Positions 53,824 through 63,541 of a DNA stretch of 64,000 nt are shown piece after piece. Every line of letters begins with the position of its first letter. Position 1 is the first letter of the stretch. The notes beneath the pieces were generated by a model that saw only the letters and a program-made list of their open reading frames with translations, did not search any database and had not been told where the DNA came from. The stretch is taken from positions 1 through 64,000 of the forward strand of contig CAZSQG010000009.1 in NCBI GenBank assembly GCA_964608615.1, given 5' to 3'. The position numbers and the translations under genes were made by a program. Source of the DNA: CALEUX01 sp964608615. Lineage in GTDB: Bacteria; Bacteroidota; Bacteroidia; Bacteroidales; Marinilabiliaceae.

Positions 53824-54834
53824 TTACAGTGATTTTCGAATTATCAAACGCGACGGATTTTTAACCTCTTCTTTTTGATTTTCAAGAATCATTTGAGCCA
53901 GTTTTTTCCCCATTATTTGAAAATCGGTAGAAATAGTGGTAATTCCATTAGCCACAATTTCTTTTAATCCTGTATCATTTAATGATATGATACCAATTTC
54001 TTCTCCAATAATTAGTTTTTCTTTATTGCATTTTTTTACCAACTTAACCAAATCACGGTCACTTGGTAGAATAAACACTGTTGATTTATCAACATCCTGA
54101 TCTTTTAAATTGTGAATAACATCACATTTAAAAGAAAAATCTTCAGCAAACCGCTCAAATCCCTTAAGAAATCCCAACGGTTCCTTTCCTCCCGGATAAA
54201 CCAATACCAGCTTCTGGTATTTTCGCAACAAGTCCATCCCTTGGAGTAATCCATTGTAAATATCCTCGTCAAAACTCTGAAAAACTGCGGGATACCGCCC
54301 CTCTAATGCTTGTGGAAGCTGATCAAGCAGATACACTCTCTCAGGTGATATATATTTAAGAACATCTTCAATATTTTTAAGCATCGCGGGCATTATAATA
54401 AAAGTAGTATATGCAGTACTTCTTTCGTGGATGATGCTTTCAAAAATATCCTGATTAAAATGATGAAAAAATATATCTACCTCTGCCCTGCCCGAAAGAT
54501 TTTCTATAAATGAATTATACAAATCCTCTTTGAAAGCATTAAACTCATCAAACAAAAGCAAAATACGAATATCTGTATCAACACGCGTACTTTCAATATA
54601 GTAACCTTTGCCTGGTACACTTTTAAGAATCCCTCTTGCTTTAAGTTCATTAAAAGCAAGTAATACCGTATCTCTGGACAAACCAAATTCAACAGCAATT
54701 TCATTTATCGATGGCACTTTATCGCCACATTGAATTCTCTCTTCCCTTATAGCGTTAATAATGGATTGTATAATCTGCCGGTATTTGGCTTGTGAAAAAG
54801 AATGATTAATTTCTATTAATTTACGCTTCATCAT
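53824..54834 (-). CDS. GntR-family regulator with periplasmic-binding-type sensor domain
   Basis: Transcription factor, 336 aa. The N-terminal GntR winged helix (about 12-75) shows CGDKVPSINEIAVEFGLSRDTVLLAFNELKARG and the GKGYYIES wing. The C-terminal about 250 residues look like a LacI/PurR-type sugar-binding fold (e.g. LLDQLPQALEGRYPAVFQSF, GLKEIVANGITTISTDFQIMGKKLAQMIL). Its place between galK-galT and galM makes it the likely galactose (or related sugar) regulator. It starts with ATG-ATG at 54834. Effector and operator are inferred. Confidence 0.9.
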   Translation of the reverse strand: MMKRKLIEINHSFSQAKYRQIIQSIINAIREERIQCGDKVPSINEIAVEFGLSRDTVLLAFNELKARGILKSVPGKGYYIESTRVDTDIRILLLFDEFNAFKEDLYNSFIENLSGRAEVDIFFHHFNQDIFESIIHERSTAYTTFIIMPAMLKNIEDVLKYISPERVYLLDQLPQALEGRYPAVFQSFDEDIYNGLLQGMDLLRKYQKLVLVYPGGKEPLGFLKGFERFAEDFSFKCDVIHNLKDQDVDKSTVFILPSDRDLVKLVKKCNKEKLIIGEEIGIISLNDTGLKEIVANGITTISTDFQIMGKKLAQMILENQKEEVKNPSRLIIRKSL

Positions 54835-54948
54835 ATTTATTTAGTCAGGATTACCTAATAATAATCAATGCACATAGCCAAAACATGTTCGATTAGCAAA
54901 TAAAGCCACCTTTCGGAATATTCAAATTTTAAAATCAAACTTATTTCT

Positions 54949-54956
54949 TATTTTTG
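54949..54956 (+). promoter_or_regulatory. Predicted -7 element of galM
   Basis: Exact TATTTTTG (TAnnTTTG) 32 nt before the galM start codon; the -33 part is only a T-tract (TTTT with an 18-nt spacer). Confidence 0.45.
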
Positions 54957-54988
54957 TGCTTTAAAAATTATCCTAATATAAATAAACC

Positions 54989-56035
54989 ATGACAATTTCT
55001 CAAACTTGCTGTCCCAATAATAACGGAACTATTTATTTATTTGAATTAACCAATCTTAAAGGTACAATCGTTAAGATAACTAATGCAGGAGCGGTAATAA
55101 CCAGTATTAAAACGGCCGATAAAAAAGGGAATTTTGATGAAATCACTCTCGGATTCGACAATCCTGGATTTTACATTTCAAATGCATACCTTTCTAATTG
55201 TCCTTACCTTGGAGCTACGGCAGGTCGTTTTGCAAACCGCATTGATCATGGTAAATTTTCATTATTAGGAAAGGAATATAATCTTGCTGTTAACAACGGT
55301 AACCATCACCTTCATGGAGGACCTACAGGTTTTCATTCAAAAATTTGGGAAGCTGTCATTTCCGGTGAAGAGGGAAATCAGAAACTTGTACTGACATTAA
55401 ATAGTCCTGACATGGACGAGGGTTATCCTGGTAATCTAAAAGTTTCCATAACCTACAACCTTACTGAGAACAATGAATTAATAATGGAATACCAAGCCAA
55501 TACTGATAAAGCTACTCCGGTGAACCTTACTAATCATACGTACTTTAATCTTAGTGGATTAAATGAGAATATTCTCAACCATGAAGTAATGATATTTGCG
55601 GATGCCTATACTGAAAAGAACGATGATATTCCTACCGGAGAAATTACTCCTGTTAAAGAAACACCATATGATTTTAGGACATTCCGAAAAATTGGAGAAA
55701 AACTAAATCTGCTGCCAACAGATGCTTATGATCACAACTTTGTTTTGAACGCCGAAAAAGACATTCTTACAAGAGCTGCCATTGCAAGAGATACTCAAAC
55801 AGGCAGAGTTCTAGAGGTTTTCACTACAATGCCGGGAATGCAATTCTATTCCGGATATCACTTGGATGGAAGCTACGAAAGAAATGGCAAGAAATTTGAA
55901 AGCTTTAGCGGATTCTGTATGGAAACCCAGTTTTTCCCCGATTCACCAAATAAACCAAACTTCCCTGATTGCATAACCACCCCAGAAAAACCATTTAAAC
56001 AAACCACGGTTTTTAAATTTGGTATAAATAATTAA
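54989..56035 (+). CDS. galM: Aldose 1-epimerase (mutarotase)
   Basis: Interconverts alpha- and beta-galactose before galactokinase, 348 aa. The active-site His in NNGNHHLHGGPTGF (about 103-116), His in NLTNHTYFNLSG (about 184-195), acidic residues in DAYDHNFVLN and the terminal FSGFCMETQFFPDSPN (Glu base) are all present. No signal peptide, so cytoplasmic. Transcribed away from the GntR gene. Confidence 0.95.
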   Translation: MTISQTCCPNNNGTIYLFELTNLKGTIVKITNAGAVITSIKTADKKGNFDEITLGFDNPGFYISNAYLSNCPYLGATAGRFANRIDHGKFSLLGKEYNLAVNNGNHHLHGGPTGFHSKIWEAVISGEEGNQKLVLTLNSPDMDEGYPGNLKVSITYNLTENNELIMEYQANTDKATPVNLTNHTYFNLSGLNENILNHEVMIFADAYTEKNDDIPTGEITPVKETPYDFRTFRKIGEKLNLLPTDAYDHNFVLNAEKDILTRAAIARDTQTGRVLEVFTTMPGMQFYSGYHLDGSYERNGKKFESFSGFCMETQFFPDSPNKPNFPDCITTPEKPFKQTTVFKFGINN

Positions 56036-56064
56036 TTAATTGAGTTAAGAAACACAATCATCTA

Positions 56065-56114
56065 AAGCACATTTGTTTACAATAGAAATCAAACTAATGT
56101 ATTCAAATGTGCTT
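56065..56114. terminator. Inverted repeat between galM and the TPR gene, possible terminator
   Basis: 11-bp perfect arms AAGCACATTTG (56065-56075) and CAAATGTGCTT (56104-56114) with a 28-nt loop, between convergent genes. No T-run follows, so the terminator call is tentative. Confidence 0.4.
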
Positions 56115-56276
56115 AATGGATTTGTTGCCTTCCTTAATATTTACATTATAAAAAGCTCCAAACGTTTTACTACTAAAAATTTCACTTCCTTTTTATTAGT
56201 TTGTACTAAATAATTCTTTTTCGTAGAAACCGAACTCCGGATTCTTTTTTTTAACATCTGGATATTGGCAATTAAT

Positions 56277-56402
56277 GCGAATTAAGGGTTGGATTCTTTG
56301 CCACGAAGTGGCCAAATATTAGTAACCATGGGTGAAGCCCACGATTATTATGGTTACGCCCTATTCTGGGCTTAAAAACCAGTTATTCAACTCTTAATTC
56401 GC
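56277..56402. repeat. REP-like element with terminal inverted repeats
   Basis: Ends GCGAATTAAG (56277-56286) and CTTAATTCGC (56393-56402) are exact inverted repeats. Inside are palindromes GCCACGAAGTGGC and TGGGTGAAGCCCA and a TGGGC segment, a pattern of short hairpins similar in style to the elements near the Y1 transposase but with other sequence. Confidence 0.65.
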
Positions 56403-56429
56403 AGAATCAACTAATTTACACAGTTACAA

Positions 56430-57773
56430 TCAATTAAACCTCACTTTTGTTGACTCATTAATCCAGGAACCAATATTTATCTGCTCCCCTTCCTTATAAC
56501 CATAAAAAAATGCTGTTTCACGATCAGGAAAATACTTCGAATAAGTTTCAACATATTTTAATGCCTCAGCCGAAATAACTGAATCGACCTTCATAGCTTC
56601 CAAAAACTTATCAACAGCTGCCCAGTAAACCGTCTGCTTTTCGAACTCATTATCACCAAAATTATTGGCAGCCTGAGCGTAAATATTACCAATTAAAAGG
56701 TAAGGAAGGCCCCAATCGGGATTTAGCTGAACTGACATACGGGCAAGAGAAAGTGCCTTGGTAAGATTTTTATAATGGCTCATTTCAATAACAGCCCATT
56801 CATAATTAGCTATAGCAATTACTTTCAGATCATTTTCATGCTGAAGGGCTTTTTGATAAAAGGTCCTTGCTTTATTATAATCATTACTCTTTACAGCTGC
56901 TCTGGCAAGTTTTAAAGCGGTTTCACTATTACAATTACTCTCAAATACCTTTTCAAGAACCATAATGTAATAAACTGAACTAACACAGGACATTTTTTCC
57001 ATCAACAACAATGATTCCTGCAACTTCTCAGCATCATTTGTGAATAAGATATTTGCACTTTTAAGGTATTCCTCAATCACTTCACAGCGGTTGCGTAATG
57101 ATTCCTGCAACATACGATCAGAAAAATCATTAAGTTTATTAAGAACCAAAATTTTGGAAGAGTCGTTTTCAAGCGAGAGTAAAGTCTCAGTATAATCTTT
57201 TGTATTAAAGTAAAGACTTAAGAATTCATCTTCCTTTATTTCTCCAACGCGAAACAGATTCCGTCCTGCCTGAATCCAGGCAAACATCACACCAATTTCA
57301 ACCAAGTTCCCCTGAAGCTGAAAGGAGCGATTAAAACAATCATAGGCCATAGTCATGGAGTTAACATCACCGTTACGGTACTTTAAAATATCAATTCCTT
57401 TCCTACCCCAAATCCAACCTTCAGGATAACGATGGTGTTTTCCAAAATAAACCATCCTTTGATCATAAATCATCATGATAGTGTCAACATAAGCACGGCG
57501 TTCCACTTCGTCAACTGACTTATTCATATAATGCTCCATCAATTTAATCCCATCCGAATAAATATTCACATGCAAGTCGGGGCATTCAAAAAACAATTTA
57601 CGCCATGGACCTATGGAGAAATCATACATTTTCTTTTTTAGATTCAGACTATAAACTGATAAATTTTGCGCACATTGAAGAGTATCTGAATCTGATTGTT
57701 GCACATGTTCAACAGCAAAAAGATTCAAAACCACGAAATTTAAACAAATAAAAAGAGACGCTCTTAATTTCAT
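56430..57773 (-). CDS. Exported TPR-type protein of unknown function
   Basis: A 447-aa protein with a signal peptide (MKLRASLFICLNFVVLNLFA). No enzyme motif is visible. Residues about 285-410 read as tetratricopeptide-like helix pairs (ETALKLARAAVKSNDYNKAR, ALQHENDLKVIAIANYEWAV, LARMSVQLNPDWGLPYLLIGNIYAQ). Such proteins usually scaffold envelope complexes. It stands alone and diverges from the acyl-CoA ligase gene across a 435-bp gap with a strong inverted repeat. Confidence 0.82.
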   Translation of the reverse strand: MKLRASLFICLNFVVLNLFAVEHVQQSDSDTLQCAQNLSVYSLNLKKKMYDFSIGPWRKLFFECPDLHVNIYSDGIKLMEHYMNKSVDEVERRAYVDTIMMIYDQRMVYFGKHHRYPEGWIWGRKGIDILKYRNGDVNSMTMAYDCFNRSFQLQGNLVEIGVMFAWIQAGRNLFRVGEIKEDEFLSLYFNTKDYTETLLSLENDSSKILVLNKLNDFSDRMLQESLRNRCEVIEEYLKSANILFTNDAEKLQESLLLMEKMSCVSSVYYIMVLEKVFESNCNSETALKLARAAVKSNDYNKARTFYQKALQHENDLKVIAIANYEWAVIEMSHYKNLTKALSLARMSVQLNPDWGLPYLLIGNIYAQAANNFGDNEFEKQTVYWAAVDKFLEAMKVDSVISAEALKYVETYSKYFPDRETAFFYGYKEGEQINIGSWINESTKVRFN

Positions 57774-58208
57774 AATCAGAATGATTTGTTATTTGATTGT
57801 AGTTTTTATGTTGCAACTTGCAACATCCAGACTCGTGCCAAAACTTTTATTTCACTGTATTTCAATACCATATAAAACATCATAAATTAAGAATAATTAA
57901 ACCTTAATATCTCAAATTTATATATCCCACTATATATCAGCACATAGCCATATATTTAGTTGTTCGTTTTCAAGACTAACATGTACGAAAACGAACAAAT
58001 ATTGTGGTATAAATAAAAATTCAAGTTTTTTTTTATTCATTTGTATAAATATTCTATCTGCAAGTTTTCAGATGACAATTTACTTTACGGTTAGTAGCAG
58101 GGCGTATGCCATAACGATTACTCAATAATTATCAATTAGTTACCTGATTTACTGCAAATTTAAAATATCATCAAAGAGGAATAATTTCGATAAATAAGGC
58201 TGGTTATT
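57774..58208. other. Divergent intergenic region, 435 bp
   Basis: No gene is seen. It contains the 12-bp inverted repeat listed next and AT-rich sequence that should hold both promoters. Confidence 0.6.
57960..57998. promoter_or_regulatory. Long perfect inverted repeat, candidate operator
   Basis: Arms TTGTTCGTTTTC (57960-57971) and GAAAACGAACAA (57987-57998), 12 bp perfect, with a 15-nt spacer. Location between two divergent promoters suggests a regulator site rather than a terminator. The regulator is unknown. Confidence 0.5.
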
Positions 58209-60107
58209 ATGGGAACTATTATAGATTATTTTGAAGAGCGGGTATCGCGATATGGCTCTAATTCACTTATATGGGAAAAAACAGAGAGACTATACCAGGC
58301 TTCTTCATATAAGGAGATTCATGATTTGGTGAAGATTTTTTCTTCCGGATTAATAAACATGGGAATAAACAAAGGTGATCGTATTGCTCTATTGTCCGAA
58401 GGGCGCAAAGACTGGTTAGTAGCAGAACTATCAATTTTATACACAGGCGCCATAAATGTGCCATTATCTATCAAACTTGAAGCAGATAACGATTTGATTT
58501 TCAGGATTCATCATTCCGAAAGCCGTTTTATTATTGTATCTCGTTATCAACTTCCAAAAATCAGAAAGATAAAAGAACAACTACCACTTCTTGAAAAAAT
58601 AATAGTCTTCGATTCAATTTCTGAAAAAGAAGAAAATGAGATTTTGTGGACGGATGTATTTGATAAGGGCGAAGCCCTTTTAGCAAAGAATCCGGTTTTA
58701 GTAGTTGAAAGAAAAAGCCAGGTTAAGCCACACGATGTAGCTAATATTTCTTATACATCAGGAACCACAGCCGACCCCAAAGGAATAATGCTATCACACC
58801 GTAATTACACTGCTAATGTAGAACAGGCCTTCAGCTTTATTGATATTCCTTCGGAATACAAAACTCTGGTAGTACTGCCATGGGACCATGCTTTTGCACA
58901 TACAGCTGCCCTCTATGCCTTTATGTATAAGGGGGCTTCAATTGCAGCAGTTCATACTGGTAGTAATCCCATTGAAACACTGAAAAATTTCTCAAATAAC
59001 ATTCTCGAAGTGCAGCCTCATGTACTCATGAGTGTTCCTGCGCTGGCAAAAAATTTCCGTAAAAGCATTGAAAAAGGCATTCAAAGCAAAGGCAAGATTG
59101 CATGGTTGTTATTCAGAATAGCCATAATCCATGCATACTGGTATAATGGAACCGGAAATGATAAGGGTAAAGGATTGAAATTATTAACGCGCCCCATTGG
59201 TCTTCTATTTGATAAAATAATATTTAATACTATTCGAAGCAAATTTGGTGGTAATTTAAAATTTTTTATTGGAGGCGGGGCACTGTTGGATCTTGAGTTA
59301 CAAAAGTTTTTTTACGCCCTTAGCATACCTATGTATCAGGGATATGGTTTAAGCGAAGCGGCTCCCATCATTTCGGCCAACACCCCTGATCATCATAAAA
59401 TGGGTTCCTCAGGAAAAATTGTTCAGAACCTTGAACTACGAATATGTGACGAAAAAGGTGTGGATGTTTCTCAGGGCCAAACGGGTGAAATATTGGTGCG
59501 CGGTGAGAATGTCATGCTGGGATACTGGAAAAATGAAGCTTCCACAAAAGAAACTATTAAAGACAACTGGCTATTTACCGGCGATTTGGGCTACATTGAT
59601 AAAGAGAACTATCTGTATGTTCTTGGACGCTTTAAAAGTTTGTTAATTGGCCACGATGGAGAAAAATATAGTCCCGAAGGAATAGAAGAAGCAATTATTG
59701 ATCATTGCCCGTTGATTGATCAGTTTTTGCTTTATAATAACCAAAGCGCTTATACTGTAGCATTAGTTGTTCCAAACGCTGAAAAGATAAAACAACTGAT
59801 TAAGAACAATCCACATAAAAGCGAGATTGGTTCGCTTGTTATCAGCTCAATTTTGGATGAAATAGCCCAGTTTAAAAAAGGAGGCAAGATGGAAAGCCTG
59901 TTTCCACAGAGATGGCTTCCTACAACTTTTGCAATTCTTCCTGAACCCTTTACCGAAGAAAATAAAATGTTAAACAGTACAATGAAGGTAGTTCGTCGTA
60001 CAGTTGAAGCCACCTATAAAACTGAAATTGAACAACTTTACACTCCTGAAGCAAAAGACGTACTGAATACACGAAACATTATGAATTTATCAAAATACAT
60101 AAACTAA
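58209..60107 (+). CDS. Long-chain fatty-acid--CoA ligase (AMP-binding)
   Basis: ANL-superfamily adenylating enzyme, 632 aa, forming acyl-CoA from fatty acid, ATP and CoA. P-loop-like motif YTSGTTADPKGIMLSHRN (about 178-195), GYGLSEAAPIISAN (about 377-390), LFTGDLGYID (about 454-463) and the hinge GRFKSLLIGHDGEKYSPEGIEE. The N-terminus is short (no membrane anchor), typical of Bacteroidota FadD-like enzymes. The last 120 residues have the family C-terminal lid including the conserved Lys region (TMKVVRRT). Substrate chain length is inferred. Confidence 0.93.
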   Translation: MGTIIDYFEERVSRYGSNSLIWEKTERLYQASSYKEIHDLVKIFSSGLINMGINKGDRIALLSEGRKDWLVAELSILYTGAINVPLSIKLEADNDLIFRIHHSESRFIIVSRYQLPKIRKIKEQLPLLEKIIVFDSISEKEENEILWTDVFDKGEALLAKNPVLVVERKSQVKPHDVANISYTSGTTADPKGIMLSHRNYTANVEQAFSFIDIPSEYKTLVVLPWDHAFAHTAALYAFMYKGASIAAVHTGSNPIETLKNFSNNILEVQPHVLMSVPALAKNFRKSIEKGIQSKGKIAWLLFRIAIIHAYWYNGTGNDKGKGLKLLTRPIGLLFDKIIFNTIRSKFGGNLKFFIGGGALLDLELQKFFYALSIPMYQGYGLSEAAPIISANTPDHHKMGSSGKIVQNLELRICDEKGVDVSQGQTGEILVRGENVMLGYWKNEASTKETIKDNWLFTGDLGYIDKENYLYVLGRFKSLLIGHDGEKYSPEGIEEAIIDHCPLIDQFLLYNNQSAYTVALVVPNAEKIKQLIKNNPHKSEIGSLVISSILDEIAQFKKGGKMESLFPQRWLPTTFAILPEPFTEENKMLNSTMKVVRRTVEATYKTEIEQLYTPEAKDVLNTRNIMNLSKYIN

Positions 60108-60427
60108 ATATATTCCTAATAAGAGAATTTGTAATTGTAATTGTAATCACTTAATTTTAAGACAAAAAATAACAGCATTTTAAATAACCTGTCTGATATT
60201 TTCATTTATTTTATGCTAGGTTCTTTTGCCAAAGAAAAATCGTTATCATAAATGTTTTAATGTAAAAAATAGGTACAATCATAGTGTAAAAAGCTTAGTC
60301 TGTAAAAAATATAGAATAAAAAGTATTATATTTCATCTTTTTAGTGTTTTGAGTTTCCGTTTTTTTAAAGTTTTCACCAAATTTGCAGCATATTAACAAT
60401 CTTACACATAATCAAGATATCTGATAA
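60108..60427. other. Intergenic region, 320 bp
   Basis: No gene is seen. A promoter-like pair for the next gene, TTTC (60354-60357) and CAAATTTG (60378-60385) at 20-nt spacing, has two mismatches to the Bacteroidota consensus. Confidence 0.45.
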
Positions 60428-61255
60428 ATGCGTAAAAGTAAAAAAAAGTGGATCATAGCACTGGCGGTATTGATAATCAGCACCTCAGCGTTTTCTCAAT
60501 ATCGCAGAGGTTCACGAAGAAAAATGTTTAATATACAGGAAGGATTAACAATCACTCCAAAAGCAGGTTTAAATGTTTTTTTTGGTGACCTTGTTGATAA
60601 ATCAAGAGCCAGCTATTCAGTAGGTGTTACAGCCGACCGCGAAATGTCAAAGTATCTGTCTGCACGTGTTCAGTTGATGGGTGGAGCCATGCAGGGAACT
60701 CAGCTTTTTGGTGATACAGATATTCCATATGCCACTTTTGAAAACATCTATATTGAAGGAACTGTTGGCGGAACATATCGACCACTGAACCATTTATTAG
60801 GTTATTTTAAGGAAAGAACTTTTCAACCTTATTTTTTATTGCAGGCTGGAATGGTTTTTTATAGTGCTACCGAGTATTGGGGCGAAGCAAGCGGAAATCC
60901 GGCTGGTTCGGAATGGCGAAAAGTTTCAGAAGTAGCCCCATTAGTTGGTTTAGGAGGTGGTGCTTCTTTTTGGATAACACCAAACATAAGCGCCAATTTT
61001 GAGGTAGATGGAAACATGGTGTTGGGTGATAAGATGGATGTTCATGATGTGTGGTACGGAGGTACTGGCCTTGAGTATAAAACCGATCCTTATGATTTCT
61101 ACTACAACATTACCGTTGGTGTTACTTACCTTATCAAAGATAGCAAATGGCGTAACGAGCCCCGTTATAACAGAAAAACTTACCAGAAAACTCGTAAGTT
61201 CTTCCAACAAAAAACCAAAAAACGTAAACCAAGCAGTCACCTGCGGAGACGTTAA
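60428..61255 (+). CDS. Outer-membrane beta-barrel protein, PorT/OmpW-like fold
   Basis: A 275-aa protein with a signal peptide (about 1-24, ending AFSQ). The mature part alternates hydrophobic strands and turns (LTITPKAGLNVFFGDLVDKS, SYSVGVTADREMSKYLSARVQLMGG, ERTFQPYFLLQAGMVFY, VAPLVGLGGGASFWITPNISANFEVDGNMVLGD), giving about eight to ten strands as in small OMP barrels. The final 30 residues are strongly basic (RNEPRYNRKTYQKTRKFFQQ, then KTKKRKPSS, ending in RRR), which is unusual for a barrel that would normally end in an aromatic residue. Followed by a strong terminator. Confidence 0.82.
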   Translation: MRKSKKKWIIALAVLIISTSAFSQYRRGSRRKMFNIQEGLTITPKAGLNVFFGDLVDKSRASYSVGVTADREMSKYLSARVQLMGGAMQGTQLFGDTDIPYATFENIYIEGTVGGTYRPLNHLLGYFKERTFQPYFLLQAGMVFYSATEYWGEASGNPAGSEWRKVSEVAPLVGLGGGASFWITPNISANFEVDGNMVLGDKMDVHDVWYGGTGLEYKTDPYDFYYNITVGVTYLIKDSKWRNEPRYNRKTYQKTRKFFQQKTKKRKPSSHLRRR

Positions 61256-61289
61256 GTTCGTTTTGATTTTAGGTAATAGAATAGCATAA

Positions 61290-61329
61290 AAAATGGCGGA
61301 GTGAGACTTTAAAGTCCCTCCGCCATTTT
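61290..61329. terminator. Rho-independent terminator
   Basis: Stem AAAATGGCGGAG (61290-61301) / CTCCGCCATTTT (61318-61329), 12 bp perfect, with an inner palindrome GACTTTAAAGTC (61304-61315). A-run before and T-run after make it usable in both directions. Confidence 0.9.
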
Positions 61330-61498
61330 GTTTTAATTAATTATCTAATTATTGCAACTTTGATAAGTTGTTGTGGATTATTTCCAAAAAAGCACTATTT
61401 ACTAAAGTTATTCACTCAGCATTATTTAACCCACGCTTGTTTTCTACTAACCTAGAACCTTTTATCTTCTACCTATTTTACCTTGCACCTTTTGCCTT

Positions 61499-63538
61499 CT
61501 ATCTTTTCCCAATACTACTTCCTGATTTTCTCTCATTAAGCAAACTCTGAAGCCGGTACATTTCGTCCCTATATTGGGCGGCCGAAATGAAATCAAGATC
61601 CTTAGAGGCATTCTGCATGGCCTTCTTTGTTTTTTCAATAGCCTTTTCTAAAGCATGCGGCGTCATGTAAGCCACAACCGGATCAGCAGCTACATCAGCC
61701 TTTTCAGGCTCATAATAAGCATTCTCCATTTCTTTACCTGCAACACTGCCGGGCATTGCACTTCCTTTTTTCCTTATTATCTGACGTGGTGTAATACCAT
61801 GCGCTGCATTATAGGCCAATTGTTTTTCGCGGCGGTAATTGGTACCATCAATAGTCTCTTTCATCGAACGTGTTATAGTATCGGCATACATGATTACTTT
61901 ACCATTCAGGTTTCGGGCAGCTCTTCCTGCAGTTTGAGTTAGAGAACGTGCCGATCGTAAAAAACCTTCCTTATCGGCATCCAAAACAGCTACTAACGAT
62001 ACTTCAGGCAAATCCAAACCCTCTCGTAAAAGATTCACCCCAACCAACACATCAAAAGCACCTTCCCTTAGGCCTTCCATAATTTTCACACGGTCTAAAG
62101 TCACTACATCCGAATGGATATATTCACAACGAATTCCCATGCGGGTTAAATATTTCGTCAGCTCTTCGGCCATTCGTTTGGTCAATGTAGTAACCAAGAC
62201 ACGCTCTTCAATCTTAGTGCGCATTTGAATCTCTTCAATCAAATCATCAATCTGATTCAAACTTGGACGTACTTCAATTACCGGATCTGGTAAGCCGGTA
62301 GGACGAATTAACTGTTCAATAATAACACCTTCGCTCCTTTGAATTTCATAATCGGCAGGCGTGGCACTTACATACAAGATACTCTTGGCCAATTTCTCAA
62401 ATTCGTCAAACTTTAAAGGCCTGTTATCCATTGCTGCCGGTAAACGAAACCCATATTCTACAAGATTTTGCTTTCGGCTAAAATCCCCTCCATACATGGC
62501 CTTTACCTGTGAAAGAGTTACATGACTTTCATCAACAACCACCAAAAAATCATCAGGAAAATAATCCATCAAACAAAACGGACGCGTACCGGGCAGTCTC
62601 CCATCAAAATAACGACTGTAATTCTCAATTCCAGGACAATATCCCAACTCCCTTATCATCTCCAAATCATAGTTTACCCGCTCATCAAGGCGTTTAGCTT
62701 CCATATTTTTACCCTGTTCACGCAAAAAGGCCAACCTGGTAACCAAATCGTCCTGAATATAACTTATTGCCTGATTAATTCGTTCGCGTGTTGTCACAAA
62801 AATATTTGCCGGATAAATTATCAAACTATCAGGATTATCAAGTTTTATATTGTTTACAGGATCAAACGTTTCAATGGTCTCAATTTCATCACCCCAAAAT
62901 ATTACCCTTACAGCATGATCGGTATAAGCAAGATAAACATCTACAGTTTCACCTCGAACCCTAAAATGACCCCGATTAAATTCAACCTCATTACGCGAAT
63001 ACAAACTGTCGACCAATTTGCGCAGAAAAACATTACGCACCAACTTCTCTCCTTTTGTAATAGAAATTACATTTGAATGAAAATCCTCCGGATTACCAAT
63101 GCCATATAAACACGAAACCGAAGAGACAACAATAACATCCCTTCTTCCCGATAACAAGGCAGTTGTTGTGCTTAGTCGCAACTTCTCAATCTCGTCATTT
63201 ATAGCCAGATCCTTTTCAATATAAGTATCCGTAACTGGAAGATAGGCCTCGGGCTGGTAATAATCGTAATAGGAGACAAAATATTCGACCGCATTATTTG
63301 GGAAAAAATTCTTAAACTCACCATATAACTGAGCAGCAAGTGTTTTATTATGACTTAAAATTAAAACCGGCCTTTGAATTTTTTCAATCACGTTGGCTAC
63401 GGTAAAGGTTTTCCCCGAACCTGTAACTCCCAAAAGGGTTTGATACGGAATGCCAGCCTCTAATCCTTCAACCAGTTGCCTAATGGCTTCCGGCTGATCG
63501 CCTGTTGGTTTAAAGTCGGATGTCAGTTTAAAATCCAT
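61499..63538 (-). CDS. uvrB: Excinuclease ABC subunit B
   Basis: Nucleotide-excision repair helicase-like subunit, 679 aa. The N-terminal Walker A GVTGSGKT is at about 38-45, the beta-hairpin region as VSYYDYYQPEAYLPVTDTYIEKD (about 91-113), DESH in VVVDESHVT, and motif VI QTAGRAARN (near 535). The C-terminus carries the UVR motif that binds UvrC (AIEKTKKAMQNASKDLDFISAAQYRDEM, about 630-660). Full length. Its start lies 4 nt after the dapF stop, so the two genes are read together. Confidence 0.96.
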   Translation of the reverse strand: MDFKLTSDFKPTGDQPEAIRQLVEGLEAGIPYQTLLGVTGSGKTFTVANVIEKIQRPVLILSHNKTLAAQLYGEFKNFFPNNAVEYFVSYYDYYQPEAYLPVTDTYIEKDLAINDEIEKLRLSTTTALLSGRRDVIVVSSVSCLYGIGNPEDFHSNVISITKGEKLVRNVFLRKLVDSLYSRNEVEFNRGHFRVRGETVDVYLAYTDHAVRVIFWGDEIETIETFDPVNNIKLDNPDSLIIYPANIFVTTRERINQAISYIQDDLVTRLAFLREQGKNMEAKRLDERVNYDLEMIRELGYCPGIENYSRYFDGRLPGTRPFCLMDYFPDDFLVVVDESHVTLSQVKAMYGGDFSRKQNLVEYGFRLPAAMDNRPLKFDEFEKLAKSILYVSATPADYEIQRSEGVIIEQLIRPTGLPDPVIEVRPSLNQIDDLIEEIQMRTKIEERVLVTTLTKRMAEELTKYLTRMGIRCEYIHSDVVTLDRVKIMEGLREGAFDVLVGVNLLREGLDLPEVSLVAVLDADKEGFLRSARSLTQTAGRAARNLNGKVIMYADTITRSMKETIDGTNYRREKQLAYNAAHGITPRQIIRKKGSAMPGSVAGKEMENAYYEPEKADVAADPVVAYMTPHALEKAIEKTKKAMQNASKDLDFISAAQYRDEMYRLQSLLNERKSGSSIGKR

Positions 63539-63541
63539 TCT

